Origin: CBDDHT01 sp965228615
GTDB taxonomy: Bacteria; Pseudomonadota; Alphaproteobacteria; Rhizobiales; Methyloligellaceae
Direction of reading: 5' to 3'
Assembly: GCA_965228615.1 (NCBI GenBank)
Contig: CBDDHT010000004.1
Span: 2,170,001-2,234,000 of the forward strand
Length of the DNA: 64,000 nucleotides
Of this stretch, positions 34,677 through 44,716 are shown one piece after another. Within the stretch, counting starts at the first letter, position 1. Every line of letters starts with the position of its first letter. A program made the translations under genes and the position numbers. The notes under the pieces are model-generated. The model made no database searches, was not told where the DNA came from, and saw only the letters and a list, made by a program, of their open reading frames with translations.

Positions 34677-35114
34677 ATGAACATCAACAGACGAAAATTC
34701 CTGGGAGCGGCTGCGGCCTCCCCGCTTGCGGCGAAAGAAGCAGCCAAAAGAGCAATGGAAGCGGCCCAAGAAGCAAGCTTCATGCAGTCTTCCGGGATAA
34801 CGACCTACGGCGACAGCCTATACACCAGCACCTATGTGCCGGACGTTTCAACCGATATGCGCTCTCTTTGGGATGCACTCAAAGATCTCGGCATTCCAGA
34901 GTGGAAGCGGGAGGACCTGCGCGACGATGCCAGGCGCTCGCGCACGCTCGATCCGGATATCGCATCAATGAAGAGTCTCACGCTCAACGCCAAGATGCGT
35001 AAGCAGTGGGACCGCAACTACGAAATCCTCGTCGAGCGCGCCATGCGATCCACCGAACTCGAGCGCATGAAAAAGATGTTCTTCGAGACCAACCCGGATG
35101 TTGAGGAGTATTGA
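34677..35114 (+). CDS. Orphan protein with Tat-like N terminus
   Basis: This 145-residue protein starts MNINRRKFLGAAAASPLA, which matches the twin-arginine pattern (RRKFLG). The following stretch is Ala-rich but soon becomes charged (AAKEAAKRAMEAAQEA), so it is a poor export signal. The rest is soluble and helical, with many Arg/Asp/Met residues and an acidic end (PDVEEY). I know no domain. Proteins with a similar N terminus occur in tailed-phage structural modules, so a phage origin is possible but unproven. AGGGG stands 7-11 bases before the ATG, and a clean terminator follows, so it is a one-gene transcription unit. Confidence 0.7.
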   Translation: MNINRRKFLGAAAASPLAAKEAAKRAMEAAQEASFMQSSGITTYGDSLYTSTYVPDVSTDMRSLWDALKDLGIPEWKREDLRDDARRSRTLDPDIASMKSLTLNAKMRKQWDRNYEILVERAMRSTELERMKKMFFETNPDVEEY

Positions 35115-35125
35115 GCTTGAGTCGG

Positions 35126-35148
35126 ACCGGCAGCATTTCGCTGCCGGT
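35126..35148 (+). terminator. Intrinsic terminator of the orphan gene
   Basis: A perfect 9-bp stem ACCGGCAGC / GCTGCCGGT with loop ATTTC, followed by TTCTC, starts 12 nt after the stop at 35114. Confidence 0.85.
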
Positions 35149-35211
35149 TTCTCACCAAGGACTTCGCTGGAATGACGAACGCTCAAATCTCTCGAAGAAT
35201 CTGACGTTCGG

Positions 35212-35646
35212 CTAGCCTGCAACCTGCGCAACTAGGCCTGCAGCCTCGATGCCGGCAACCGCGGCTGCCTCGTCATTGTCCGAATTGTCGCCGGTGATAC
35301 CGACGGCGCCCATCAACGTGCCCTCCTGGTTGCGTATGAGCACACCGCCCGGCACGGCGACAAGTGATCCACCGGCAAGCGCGTTCATAGCCTGGATAAA
35401 GTAGGCCTGCTGCTCGGCACGCTCGAAAAGCGCGCGCGATCCGAGCCCCATCGCAATCGATCCATAGGCTTTACCGCGGGCAATTTCAAAACGCATTGCA
35501 CTGGCTCCATCCTGGCGTTCGGCCGCCGTTACATGGCCTCCCCGATCCAGCACAACCACAGTGAGCGGCAGCAATTCGCGGGTCGCTGCTTCAGCGAATG
35601 CCCCGGCAATGATCTGGCGGGCTTGATCCAGTGTGATATCGGCCAT
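35212..35646 (-). CDS. GlcG/HbpS family haem-degrading-like protein
   Basis: This 144-residue protein is of the GlcG/HbpS (DUF336) family. It has an N-terminal helix (MADITLDQARQIIAGAFAEA), the segment PLTVVVLDRGGHVTAAERQDGAS, the central FEIARGKAYGSIAMGLGSR and the glycine-rich end ALAGGSLVAVPGGVLIRNQ then GAVGITGDNSDNDEAAAVAGIEAAG. Family members bind haem or small organic ligands; the function of GlcG itself is unclear. The start at 35646 is the family N terminus. The neighbouring hemH gene makes a haem link attractive but indirect. No signal peptide is present. Confidence 0.85.
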   Translation of the reverse strand: MADITLDQARQIIAGAFAEAATRELLPLTVVVLDRGGHVTAAERQDGASAMRFEIARGKAYGSIAMGLGSRALFERAEQQAYFIQAMNALAGGSLVAVPGGVLIRNQEGTLMGAVGITGDNSDNDEAAAVAGIEAAGLVAQVAG

Positions 35647-35755
35647 GTCTTCCCTTTCTGGTCCTTGGTGACTGCAATGCAAACACTGATTTCGATCAAT
35701 GCGGCATTGTCCGGCTCGTGGCCGGATGCGCGTCCAGCACACGGAGGAATCACGT

Positions 35756-35866
35756 ATGAGCAACGCGGAAATCTTTTATCTCGCAATCGTCATCGGCGGC
35801 ATGACGGCATTTGCGCTAACGCTGGTATATTGTTCAAGGATCACAGACAAGCGTTTGAATAGATAG
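35756..35866 (+). CDS. 36-residue single-span membrane protein
   Basis: A short frame with an excellent ribosome-binding site (GGAGG at 35743-35747) encodes MSNAEIFYLAIVIGGMTAF, then ALTLVYCSRITDKRLNR and a stop. It has one transmembrane helix (about residues 6-25) and a basic cytoplasmic-type tail (positive-inside rule). It lies between the GlcG gene (divergent) and hemH (convergent). I recall similar short MS-AEIFYL membrane proteins in other Rhizobiales, which supports a real gene. No function is known. It is too short for ordinary gene finders. Confidence 0.7.
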   Translation: MSNAEIFYLAIVIGGMTAFALTLVYCSRITDKRLNR

Positions 35867-35890
35867 GGCGGCTTCAGGCAGTGTTCCTGT

Positions 35891-36955
35891 TCAAATCCAG
35901 CCCTGAAGCTCACGCCGGACAAGCGTTTCAATAACGTGCATTCCCTCTTCGCTGTCGTTGAGACAAGGGATGTGAAGAAAATCCTTGCCGCCGGCCTCGT
36001 GAAAAATCTCGGCTCCCTCGCCTGCAATTTCTTCTAGCGTCTCGAGACAGTCGGCAACGAAGCCGGGATTCAATACGGCAATGCGCTCGACGCCTTCCTG
36101 TCCAAGGGCTTCGATCGTCTTGTCCGTATAAGGCTGCAACCATTCTTCGGGTCCGAACCTGGACTGGAAGGTGGTGCGCAGCTTGCTCTCATCCCAACCC
36201 AACGCATCGCGCAGCAGGCGTGTCGTCTTCTGGCATTGGCAATGATAGGGGTCGCCCTTCTGGAAGTAGCTCTGCGGAATACCATGGTAGGACGCCAGCA
36301 CGACCTCGGGCTCCCAGTCCACGCCTGAGATTGCTTTTCGGATCGATTGGGCGAGAGCTTCGATATAGGCCGGATCATCCGGATAAGGCGGCACCGTGCG
36401 AATGGCCGGCTGCCAGCGCCAACTCATCAATGTCTCAAAAACCTTGTCGTTCACCGTTGCTGTCGTGGCGGCCGCATATTGAGGGTAGAGCGGAAAAACC
36501 AGAATACGGTCGCAGCCTTCCGCCATCATGTTTTCGAGCCTTGAGGCAATCGATGGATTTCCGTAGCGCATCGCCCAATCGACCATCACCCGGTTGCCAT
36601 GCCCGGAGAATGCAGCACTCAGTTTTTCTGACTGGCTGCGCGTGAACGTGCGGAGCGGCGACTCGTCGAGTTCCTTGTTCCAGATCAGGTCATAGGCCGC
36701 GCCCGATTTCTTCGGCCGCCGCATAAGAACGATACCGTTCAGGATCGGCCACCAATAAATCTTCGGCCACTCGATGACTCTCGAGTCTGACAAGAACTCC
36801 TTCAGATAGCGCCGCATGGAGGCATAATCGGTCGCATCCGGCGTTCCAAGATTGATCAGGAGTACGCCGACCCGGCCAACGCGCACCTCAGGATGGTCAG
36901 CAGGCAGGAATTCTTTTACGGGCGCAAACTGTCCGGTATCCGGCCGTTCGTTCAT
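35891..36955 (-). CDS. hemH: Ferrochelatase
   Basis: This 354-residue enzyme inserts Fe(II) into protoporphyrin IX, the last step of haem synthesis. Family segments are GVLLINLGTPDATDYASMRRYLKEFL, FPLYPQYAAATTATVNDKV, the catalytic His in VLASYHGIPQSYFQKGDPYHCQC, and FQSRFGPEEWLQPYTD with metal-site acidic residues. The C-terminal segment has PGFVADCLETLEEI. The ATG at 36955 is chosen because AAGGAG stands 8 bases upstream; the longer in-frame start lacks this. It is likely a peripheral inner-membrane enzyme. The Cys residues in YHCQCQ lie where some alphaproteobacterial ferrochelatases vary. Confidence 0.96.
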   Translation of the reverse strand: MNERPDTGQFAPVKEFLPADHPEVRVGRVGVLLINLGTPDATDYASMRRYLKEFLSDSRVIEWPKIYWWPILNGIVLMRRPKKSGAAYDLIWNKELDESPLRTFTRSQSEKLSAAFSGHGNRVMVDWAMRYGNPSIASRLENMMAEGCDRILVFPLYPQYAAATTATVNDKVFETLMSWRWQPAIRTVPPYPDDPAYIEALAQSIRKAISGVDWEPEVVLASYHGIPQSYFQKGDPYHCQCQKTTRLLRDALGWDESKLRTTFQSRFGPEEWLQPYTDKTIEALGQEGVERIAVLNPGFVADCLETLEEIAGEGAEIFHEAGGKDFLHIPCLNDSEEGMHVIETLVRRELQGWI

Positions 36956-37036
36956 GGCCTCACTCCTTAGCTCAATTCTTGGCTGTGCCCGGGACCTTAG
37001 TCGCAAGGACAGAATCGTCATATGCGACCGAGTTTC

Positions 37037-38182
37037 TCAGTCGAGCGTCTCTATAAGTCCTGCAAGCAGACGGCAACGCGGGACGAGCGAAGAGATCAGA
37101 AGATGCTCCTCATGCGTATGACCGCCTGCACCGGCAACGCCCAACCCATCCAACGTCGCGAGACCGAGTGCTCCAGTGAAATTTCCATCGCTTCCGCCGC
37201 CGAACTGGCCGTGATCCAAGCCGACGCCGATCTCCTTGGCCAAAAGCGCTGCCCTGTCGAATAGCGCCAGCGTTCCCGAATGCGGCGGAAAAATCGGACG
37301 CACGGTGCCAGGTTGCACAGCAATTCGGACACCCGCATCCTCACCTTCCAATGCCATTAAATTACGCGTGATCTCTTCGCAGCCTTCATCGTCCGGCGCC
37401 ACACAGAGCACCTGAGCCTGGCAGAGTATCGGGACAACATTGACGAACGTCCCGCCGTTGATGACACCGACTGAATAGGTTTGGGCGCGTTCGAAGTCGG
37501 TCATCCCTTCTATCTGGTCAATCAACCTGGCCATAACGTGGATTGCACTTTTCCCATGATCCTTGTGCAGGCCTGCATGAGACGGTTTGCCATGGGTCGA
37601 CACGGTAAAACGCATCACCGGATGGCGGCCGGTTACAACCTTATCGCCAGGTTTTAGCGGCTCCGGCACCAGGATATAGGCGTGGTTTCGGGCTTCGGCT
37701 TCGATCCTCTCGCGCGAAGAAGGACTGCCGACTTCTTCATCGGGCGTAAACATGAACGTAACCGGCAGGCGCGGCCGCCGACCGTCCTTGAGCAATGTCC
37801 GCATCGCATGAGCGGCGATCCGTGCCCCGCCTTTCATATCGAACACGCCGGGACCAAAAAGCTTGTCACCATCGCGCGAGATCGGCAGCGGTCCATCGAT
37901 GGTACCAAGCGGGTGCACCGTATCCAGATGGCTGAGAACGAGAATGCCCGGCTGATTTGTCCCATCCTGACCCTCGAACCGCGCAACGACCACATCGCCA
38001 TAGCCGTCGAGGCCCGGAAGACGCTCGACGTCGGCGCCGAGATCCTTCATATCCGCCACAGCCAAATCCATGACTGCATTGACGCCGGGCGTGTGCGTCG
38101 TGGGACTCTCGACTGCCGCCCAGGTTTCGATGCCTTTGATGATCTCTTCGACATCGAAAGCTGTCTCGTCGATATGTGGCAT
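37037..38182 (-). CDS. M20 family metallopeptidase (glutamate carboxypeptidase / CPG2-like)
   Basis: This 381-residue protein belongs to the M20 family of di-zinc exopeptidases and deacylases, closest in pattern to carboxypeptidase G2. Metal-site signatures are LSHLDTVHPLG (His, Asp), FGPGVFDMKGG (bridging Asp), TPDEEVGSPSSR (catalytic Glu and ligand Glu) and the C-terminal GGHTHEEHLL (His). The dimerisation domain lies at about 190-300 (STHGKPSHAGLHKDHGKSA). No signal peptide is seen, so it is cytoplasmic. It probably frees amino acids or glutamate from peptides, folate-like or N-acyl compounds. The exact substrate is not deducible. Confidence 0.87.
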   Translation of the reverse strand: MPHIDETAFDVEEIIKGIETWAAVESPTTHTPGVNAVMDLAVADMKDLGADVERLPGLDGYGDVVVARFEGQDGTNQPGILVLSHLDTVHPLGTIDGPLPISRDGDKLFGPGVFDMKGGARIAAHAMRTLLKDGRRPRLPVTFMFTPDEEVGSPSSRERIEAEARNHAYILVPEPLKPGDKVVTGRHPVMRFTVSTHGKPSHAGLHKDHGKSAIHVMARLIDQIEGMTDFERAQTYSVGVINGGTFVNVVPILCQAQVLCVAPDDEGCEEITRNLMALEGEDAGVRIAVQPGTVRPIFPPHSGTLALFDRAALLAKEIGVGLDHGQFGGGSDGNFTGALGLATLDGLGVAGAGGHTHEEHLLISSLVPRCRLLAGLIETLD

Positions 38183-38200
38183 GTTGTTAAGACTCTGACT

Positions 38201-39109
38201 CTAGTTGCAGACCTGGAAGGCACCGGCCAAGGCCCGTCCTTTCGCACAGATTATGCCGCCCCACTGATAGCCTGTGCGGCGCCCCCATCGGATCTGAAAC
38301 CAGCGATAGCCGTTAAAGTCCACACCTGTGTCGGAGAGAATCGTAATTGGCGTGCCTTCGCTGAGGGAACCGATCTTGGCATAGTTGGTTCCAGGACCGG
38401 ATCGGACGATGCCGCCCCAGCTCTGCGCCGGAAGCGGGAATCCGGCCGGTTGAGCCGGCGGCGCGCCTGGCTCCTCCCACTCATTGATCGCTGCAATCCT
38501 GTCGTAATATTCACGTTCAATGCACGTATCGCTTCGGCCGCATCGATTGCGTTGACGAAGCCATTGCCTCTGATCCGACTTCAGTCTGCGCTGTTCGCTT
38601 TGCGAGAGGCGTCCAAGCAGCGAGTAGAAGGCATTGGACATGTCGCGATCCAGCTTTGCGATCTGCGCATTGCCGCAGATGCTCTGCTCGGTCGGTCCAA
38701 GCCGTCCACTGCATGAAAAGCTGGGACGCGCCGGTTGCGGTGCCTGTGGATTCGGCGGGGTCACCTGGTCGCCGCTGCCCTGCTCCGAACACGTCATTTG
38801 ATTGGCGTTCGGCAGTTGCAGCACCGCCGTCTTGCCCTTGCTGTGAAGCTCGTATCCCGAGCCGGTATATCGGGTACCTGAGCCGGAAACTGCGATCTGC
38901 AATTGGACCCGCTGGCCATCGTTCAACTCCAACATGACGCTATCGCCGTCCGCCGAATAGGTCGCATTGAAGGAATAGAAAGCTCCGGTGCAGACGTAGC
39001 TCGTAAATGTCTGGGCCTGAGCACGCAGCGGAGAGCCCAGATTTGCAAGTCCGAACACAACTGACAGGATCACAAAATTGCAGGGGCGCAGATGCTCGCA
39101 CTTCGTCAT
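38201..39109 (-). CDS. Exported MliC-LprI-SH3 protein, putative lysozyme inhibitor
   Basis: This 302-residue exported protein combines three domains. After a signal peptide (about 1-32) comes an MliC-type domain (about 35-110, with YVCTGAFYSF, the Ser-containing SGSGTRYTGSGYEL and SKGKTAVL). A Pro-rich linker leads to an LprI-type domain (DUF1311; about 130-215, with PSFSCSGRLGPTEQSICGN, QRQWLRQRNRCG and CIEREYYDRIAAI). An SH3b domain is at the C terminus (about 230-300, VRSGPGTNYAKIGSL, GYRWFQIRW). MliC and LprI homologues inhibit lysozyme, and bacterial SH3 domains bind wall. The start at 39109 has GGAG 8 nt upstream. There is no lipobox, so it is periplasmic or secreted. Confidence 0.82.
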   Translation of the reverse strand: MTKCEHLRPCNFVILSVVFGLANLGSPLRAQAQTFTSYVCTGAFYSFNATYSADGDSVMLELNDGQRVQLQIAVSGSGTRYTGSGYELHSKGKTAVLQLPNANQMTCSEQGSGDQVTPPNPQAPQPARPSFSCSGRLGPTEQSICGNAQIAKLDRDMSNAFYSLLGRLSQSEQRRLKSDQRQWLRQRNRCGRSDTCIEREYYDRIAAINEWEEPGAPPAQPAGFPLPAQSWGGIVRSGPGTNYAKIGSLSEGTPITILSDTGVDFNGYRWFQIRWGRRTGYQWGGIICAKGRALAGAFQVCN

Positions 39110-39562
39110 CGTCGAACACTCCATGATCGGGAGACCGCAGGAATGCGGTGAAACCGGATCGCCCGATCTGCCGCAGCCCTATCAACAGTCATTTTCTTAG
39201 ACCGCTCATATACTGCATCGTCGATTGCTGCGCGAGACTTCATGAAAAGGCGGCGGAGGATTACCCTTCCGCCGCCGATCCGAGCTCCGCTCTGGCTAAG
39301 CTCAACCGCAGGTATCGTGCGCGGTACTTGGCTTTGGCACCCCACCTGAGCGCAATAACCGCCATATCCTGCTTCAGAGTGAGACGCTGTCATTCGATGA
39401 TTAGATCGCACTCCCAACCCGCGGAAGTCCAATCGCTTTCAATGATGCCGTCAGCAGAATCTCTTATCGTGGGCATAAGCCAAGGGTTCACCGTCCGCTG
39501 GCAGTACACAGGCCGACATGTTGTGCCTTGCAACGGCGGCCGAAATTGGGGAAACCATCGCG
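39110..39562. other. Intergenic region between the MliC-LprI-SH3 gene and nupC
   Basis: These 453 bases separate divergent genes. One perfect GC hairpin is present at 39249-39276 (GGCGGCGGA / TCCGCCGCC, ten-base loop), with no T-run on either side. Longer frames crossing this stretch are shadows of nupC or lack ribosome-binding sites. Confidence 0.5.
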
Positions 39563-40834
39563 ATGACACTGGCGCTTCAAAGCATGATTGGTTTGGTGGT
39601 AATCCCACTGATCGCCTGGGGCTTGTCCGAAGATCGCTTCGGGCCGGGCTGGCAGCGCATTGTGACGATTTGGGCCGTAGGCCTCTGTTGTCAATTGGCG
39701 ATTGCGGCATTGTTGTTCGGCATTCCGGGCTCACAAATTTTCTTCCAGGTTCTGGCCGATGCGGTAGCCGCCCTCCAGGCCGCTACGCTCAAGGGCATGC
39801 AGTTCGTGTTCGGCTTTGTAGCGGGTGGCCCCGCACCCTTCGACACCACCAATCCCCAGTTCGCTTTTACTCTTGCATTTCAAGCCCTTCCGCTGATTCT
39901 TCTGATGAGCGTCCTCTCAAGACTCCTCTATCATTGGGGAATCCTTCAGCGGATCGTCGGAGCATTCGCCTGGGCCCTTAGAAAGACACTAGGGGTCGGA
40001 GGACCGCTGGGAACGAGCGCCGCCGCGAATATTTTCGTTGGTATGGTCGAGGCCCCGCTCTTGATCCGCCCTTATCTCAACGCGATGAGCCGCGGCGCGT
40101 TGTTCGCCATGATGACGACAGGTATGGCAACCGTCGCCGGAACCGTTCTCGCGCTTTACGCCACGATACTCGAGCCAACCGTTCCTGGCGCCGCAGGTCA
40201 TCTCCTGGCCGCATCGGTCATGAGCGCGCCGGCAGCCCTGATGATTTCCCGGCTGATGGTCCCGGAAGGTTTTTCCGACGGGCCGAAATCGGCCGAGATC
40301 GAGATGCCCGAGGCGACCTCAAGCAGTATGGACGCCATCGCCCAGGGAACTATGGACGGGATCCGTCTGCTGGCGATGGTTACGGCCATGTTGGTTGTCA
40401 TGGTTGCCTTGGTCGCGCTTGCCAATGCCGCGCTGGGGCTCTTCGGCGATGTCGCGGGCACCGCCTTGACGATCGAGCGTATCCTCGGATGGATTTGCGC
40501 CCCACTTGCCTGGCTCGTCGGCATCCCATGGTCGGAAGCCGGTGCCGCCGGCGGGCTCATCGGCGTCAAGATCGTCCTGAACGAATTTCTGGCTTATCTG
40601 CAATTGTCCGGCCTCCCAGAAGAGGTACTCTCCTCGCGAAGCCGACTGATCCTGACCTATGTGATCTGCGGCTTTGCCAATCTCGGCAGCCTCGGCATCA
40701 TGATCGGCGGGCTCGTTGCCATAGCTCCGGAGCGCCGTGAGGAGATCGTTGCACTCGGACCAAAAACAATTGTGTCAGGCACGCTGGCAACGCTCATGAC
40801 CGGAGCCGTCGTAGGGACTTTGACCTGGGCTTGA
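39563..40834 (+). CDS. Concentrative nucleoside transporter (NupC/CNT family)
   Basis: This 423-residue polytopic protein is of the CNT family, which imports nucleosides with Na+ or H+. It has about ten hydrophobic segments. The family core segments are FAFTLAFQALPLILLMSVLSRLLYHWG, LGTSAAANIFVGMVEAPLLIRPYL, MATVAGTVLALYA and, near the C terminus, YVICGFANLGSLGIMIGG. The substrate-contact pattern in the N-terminal core is NIFVGMVEAPLLI (normally QtEAPL in NupC). The ATG at 39563 follows GGGGAAA. It is convergent with katG, with a shared terminator between. Confidence 0.9.
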   Translation: MTLALQSMIGLVVIPLIAWGLSEDRFGPGWQRIVTIWAVGLCCQLAIAALLFGIPGSQIFFQVLADAVAALQAATLKGMQFVFGFVAGGPAPFDTTNPQFAFTLAFQALPLILLMSVLSRLLYHWGILQRIVGAFAWALRKTLGVGGPLGTSAAANIFVGMVEAPLLIRPYLNAMSRGALFAMMTTGMATVAGTVLALYATILEPTVPGAAGHLLAASVMSAPAALMISRLMVPEGFSDGPKSAEIEMPEATSSSMDAIAQGTMDGIRLLAMVTAMLVVMVALVALANAALGLFGDVAGTALTIERILGWICAPLAWLVGIPWSEAGAAGGLIGVKIVLNEFLAYLQLSGLPEEVLSSRSRLILTYVICGFANLGSLGIMIGGLVAIAPERREEIVALGPKTIVSGTLATLMTGAVVGTLTWA

Positions 40835-40844
40835 ACCAAACGAA

Positions 40845-40880
40845 AATGCGGCGCTTCAAGTTGCCCTGAAACGCCGCATT
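40845..40880. terminator. Bidirectional terminator between nupC and katG
   Basis: A perfect 9-bp stem AATGCGGCG / CGCCGCATT, extended by two further pairs, is flanked by GAAAA on the left (TTTTC on the minus strand) and GATTTCTTG on the right. It lies between convergent genes. Confidence 0.8.
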
Positions 40881-40934
40881 GATTTCTTGTCCACTGCTTT
40901 AAGGTGCCCTAAGCGGGCGTCCTAGCCGCAATAA

Positions 40935-43136
<2,202 letters not shown>

Positions 43137-43743
43137 GTTTTCTCCGATTGCCTTCTGTGTTCTTGTTCAACGTACTTCGCTCAAAATTCCATGAATGACG
43201 GGAATTCAATCCGGCTTCATGGCATGCGCAATGACAAGGAACCGCGCACCCAGGTTCCCGTGATCACTACGTGTTTCTTGATAGCCCTGAAACCAAGACG
43301 GATCGCTGGCGCTTGGCGCCCGTTCGGATAACCCGACGCGCGACGCGCGGACGCTGTCTCGATGCAAGGCATTTGTGTCACGATCTGCTCCAAGGCTGAT
43401 TGTACTGGCTGATACCAAACGCAGCGGATCAGGTACAATCGTAATAAATGTTGCTGCGATAAGATGATCTGATGACCTAAATATCGCACCCGTCGGATTG
43501 CATGCTTAGCTCGTATGCTCACAGCATAATCATTTGATTTGTTAGAACAAAATACTCCCAAGCCAGCACACGTCGACTGCAGAAACAAAACATCCACACA
43601 CAGAAATCAGATCGTGCGCAATGCGCTCGATCAGTATGGAGACGTCGTAAAATGACGATCACGTCCTATTGAACAGACCTGAGCAACGTTTTCGCGCCGG
43701 CATCCGTATATTGGGATGTGAAAGCAATGTTCGGAGGTTAAGG
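43137..43743. other. Long intergenic region between katG and msrA
   Basis: This 607-base, partly AT-rich stretch between two divergent oxidative-stress genes shows two small dyads: TATGCT-cac-AGCATA (43514-43528) and TTGTT-ag-AACAA (43539-43550). These could be regulator sites for the msrA side. Frames such as 43217-43597 (minus) have no recognisable family or good ribosome-binding site and are not accepted. Confidence 0.5.
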
Positions 43744-44376
43744 ATGACTCGAGCCCTTACAACAATCGCAGGCCTCGCCCTGGCCGCGGCTCTACTGGCT
43801 GCGCCGGCAAGTGCCCAAACCACTGAGAACAAAGCGGTCGCCATCTTCGCCGGCGGCTGTTTCTGGTGCGTCGAATCGGATTTCGACAAGGTACCGGGTG
43901 TACTCAGCACAACATCCGGCTATATCGGTGGGAAGACTGAGAAACCGACCTATCGCACGGTGACATCCGGCAATACGGGTCATCTGGAAGCCGTCAAGAT
44001 CGAATTCGATCCCAAGAAGATCTCATTCAATCGTATGCTGCACATCTTCTGGCGCAGCATCGACCCGACGGACGCCGGCGGCCAATTCTGCGATCGGGGC
44101 GAGAGTTACACGACCGCGGTGTTTGCAACGAGCGAGGCGCAAAAAAAGACAGCGATGGCCTCGAAGAAGGCACTGATTGAGTCAAACATTATTGGCAAGA
44201 AGATCGCTACCAAAATCCGCACGGCTGGCACATTCACCGCCGCCGAGGGCTATCACCAGAATTATCACAAGAAGAATCCCTGGCGATATAAGCTCTACCG
44301 CACGGGCTGCCGCCGGGATGCGCGCATCAAATCCCTCTGGGGCTCGGAAGCCCACGCCGGCATTCCGCACAGCTGA
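43744..44376 (+). CDS. msrA: Exported peptide-methionine (S)-S-oxide reductase
   Basis: This 210-residue MsrA repairs oxidised methionine in proteins. The catalytic motif is FAGGCFWCVESDF (Cys near 47 of the precursor), followed by GYIGGKTEKPTY, EFDPKKISF and the C-terminal FTAAEGYHQNYHKKNPWRYKLY with the resolving-Cys region near GCRRD. Unlike most MsrA it has a clear signal peptide (MTRALTTIAGLALAAALLAAPASAQ), so it acts in the periplasm. The start at 43744 follows CGGAGG. It is divergent from katG, which fits an oxidative-stress role. Confidence 0.93.
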   Translation: MTRALTTIAGLALAAALLAAPASAQTTENKAVAIFAGGCFWCVESDFDKVPGVLSTTSGYIGGKTEKPTYRTVTSGNTGHLEAVKIEFDPKKISFNRMLHIFWRSIDPTDAGGQFCDRGESYTTAVFATSEAQKKTAMASKKALIESNIIGKKIATKIRTAGTFTAAEGYHQNYHKKNPWRYKLYRTGCRRDARIKSLWGSEAHAGIPHS

Positions 44377-44716
44377 TACGCAAACCAATCGATTGAACGT
44401 CCCGGACTGGATCCGGGGCCTTCAATCTCGTCATTGCCGGACTTCGATCAGGCAATCCATACAATATCGGGACCAGCATCACCGGTGCACTCAAATGTAG
44501 CACTTGCAAGCAGCACCACTGCATAGATTCCCGTGTCTGCGCACGGGAATGACGAAATAAGGACAGCAGAGCCTAAACAAGACACAATCGTCACGAACGA
44601 AGCGGCATTCTCCGAAGCAATCGCAATCGCCGATTGTCATGTGACCCTGAACCATCTTGTCCTCGATCCTATCGCTGACATAGTCTCCCTCCTCGAAACA
44701 GAAATGGTTGGGGCGC
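44377..44716. repeat. Intergenic region with degenerate REP-like hairpins
   Basis: This 340-base gap holds a hairpin CCCGGA-ctgga-TCCGGG (44401-44417), followed by tcgtcattgccggacttcg. A second REP-like hairpin sits near 44528-44560 (cccgtgtctgcgcacgggaatgacga). Both look like diverged members of the gtcattcc hairpin family seen at 5719 and 27156. The hyuA promoter must lie to the right. No gene is supported. Confidence 0.5.

Noticed and set aside
39249..39276. A perfect GC hairpin as a possible terminator
   Set aside because: No T-run follows on either strand and no gene ends nearby, so only an unexplained dyad is recorded in the intergenic entry.
39148..39981. A 277-codon plus-strand frame overlapping the start of the nucleoside transporter gene
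   Set aside because: Most of it is the shifted frame of the transporter gene, which has clear family motifs; the remainder has no recognisable features.
43217..43597. A 126-codon minus-strand frame upstream of katG
   Set aside because: Its composition is unlike a folded protein, it has no convincing start site, and it lies in the shared control region of two stress genes.
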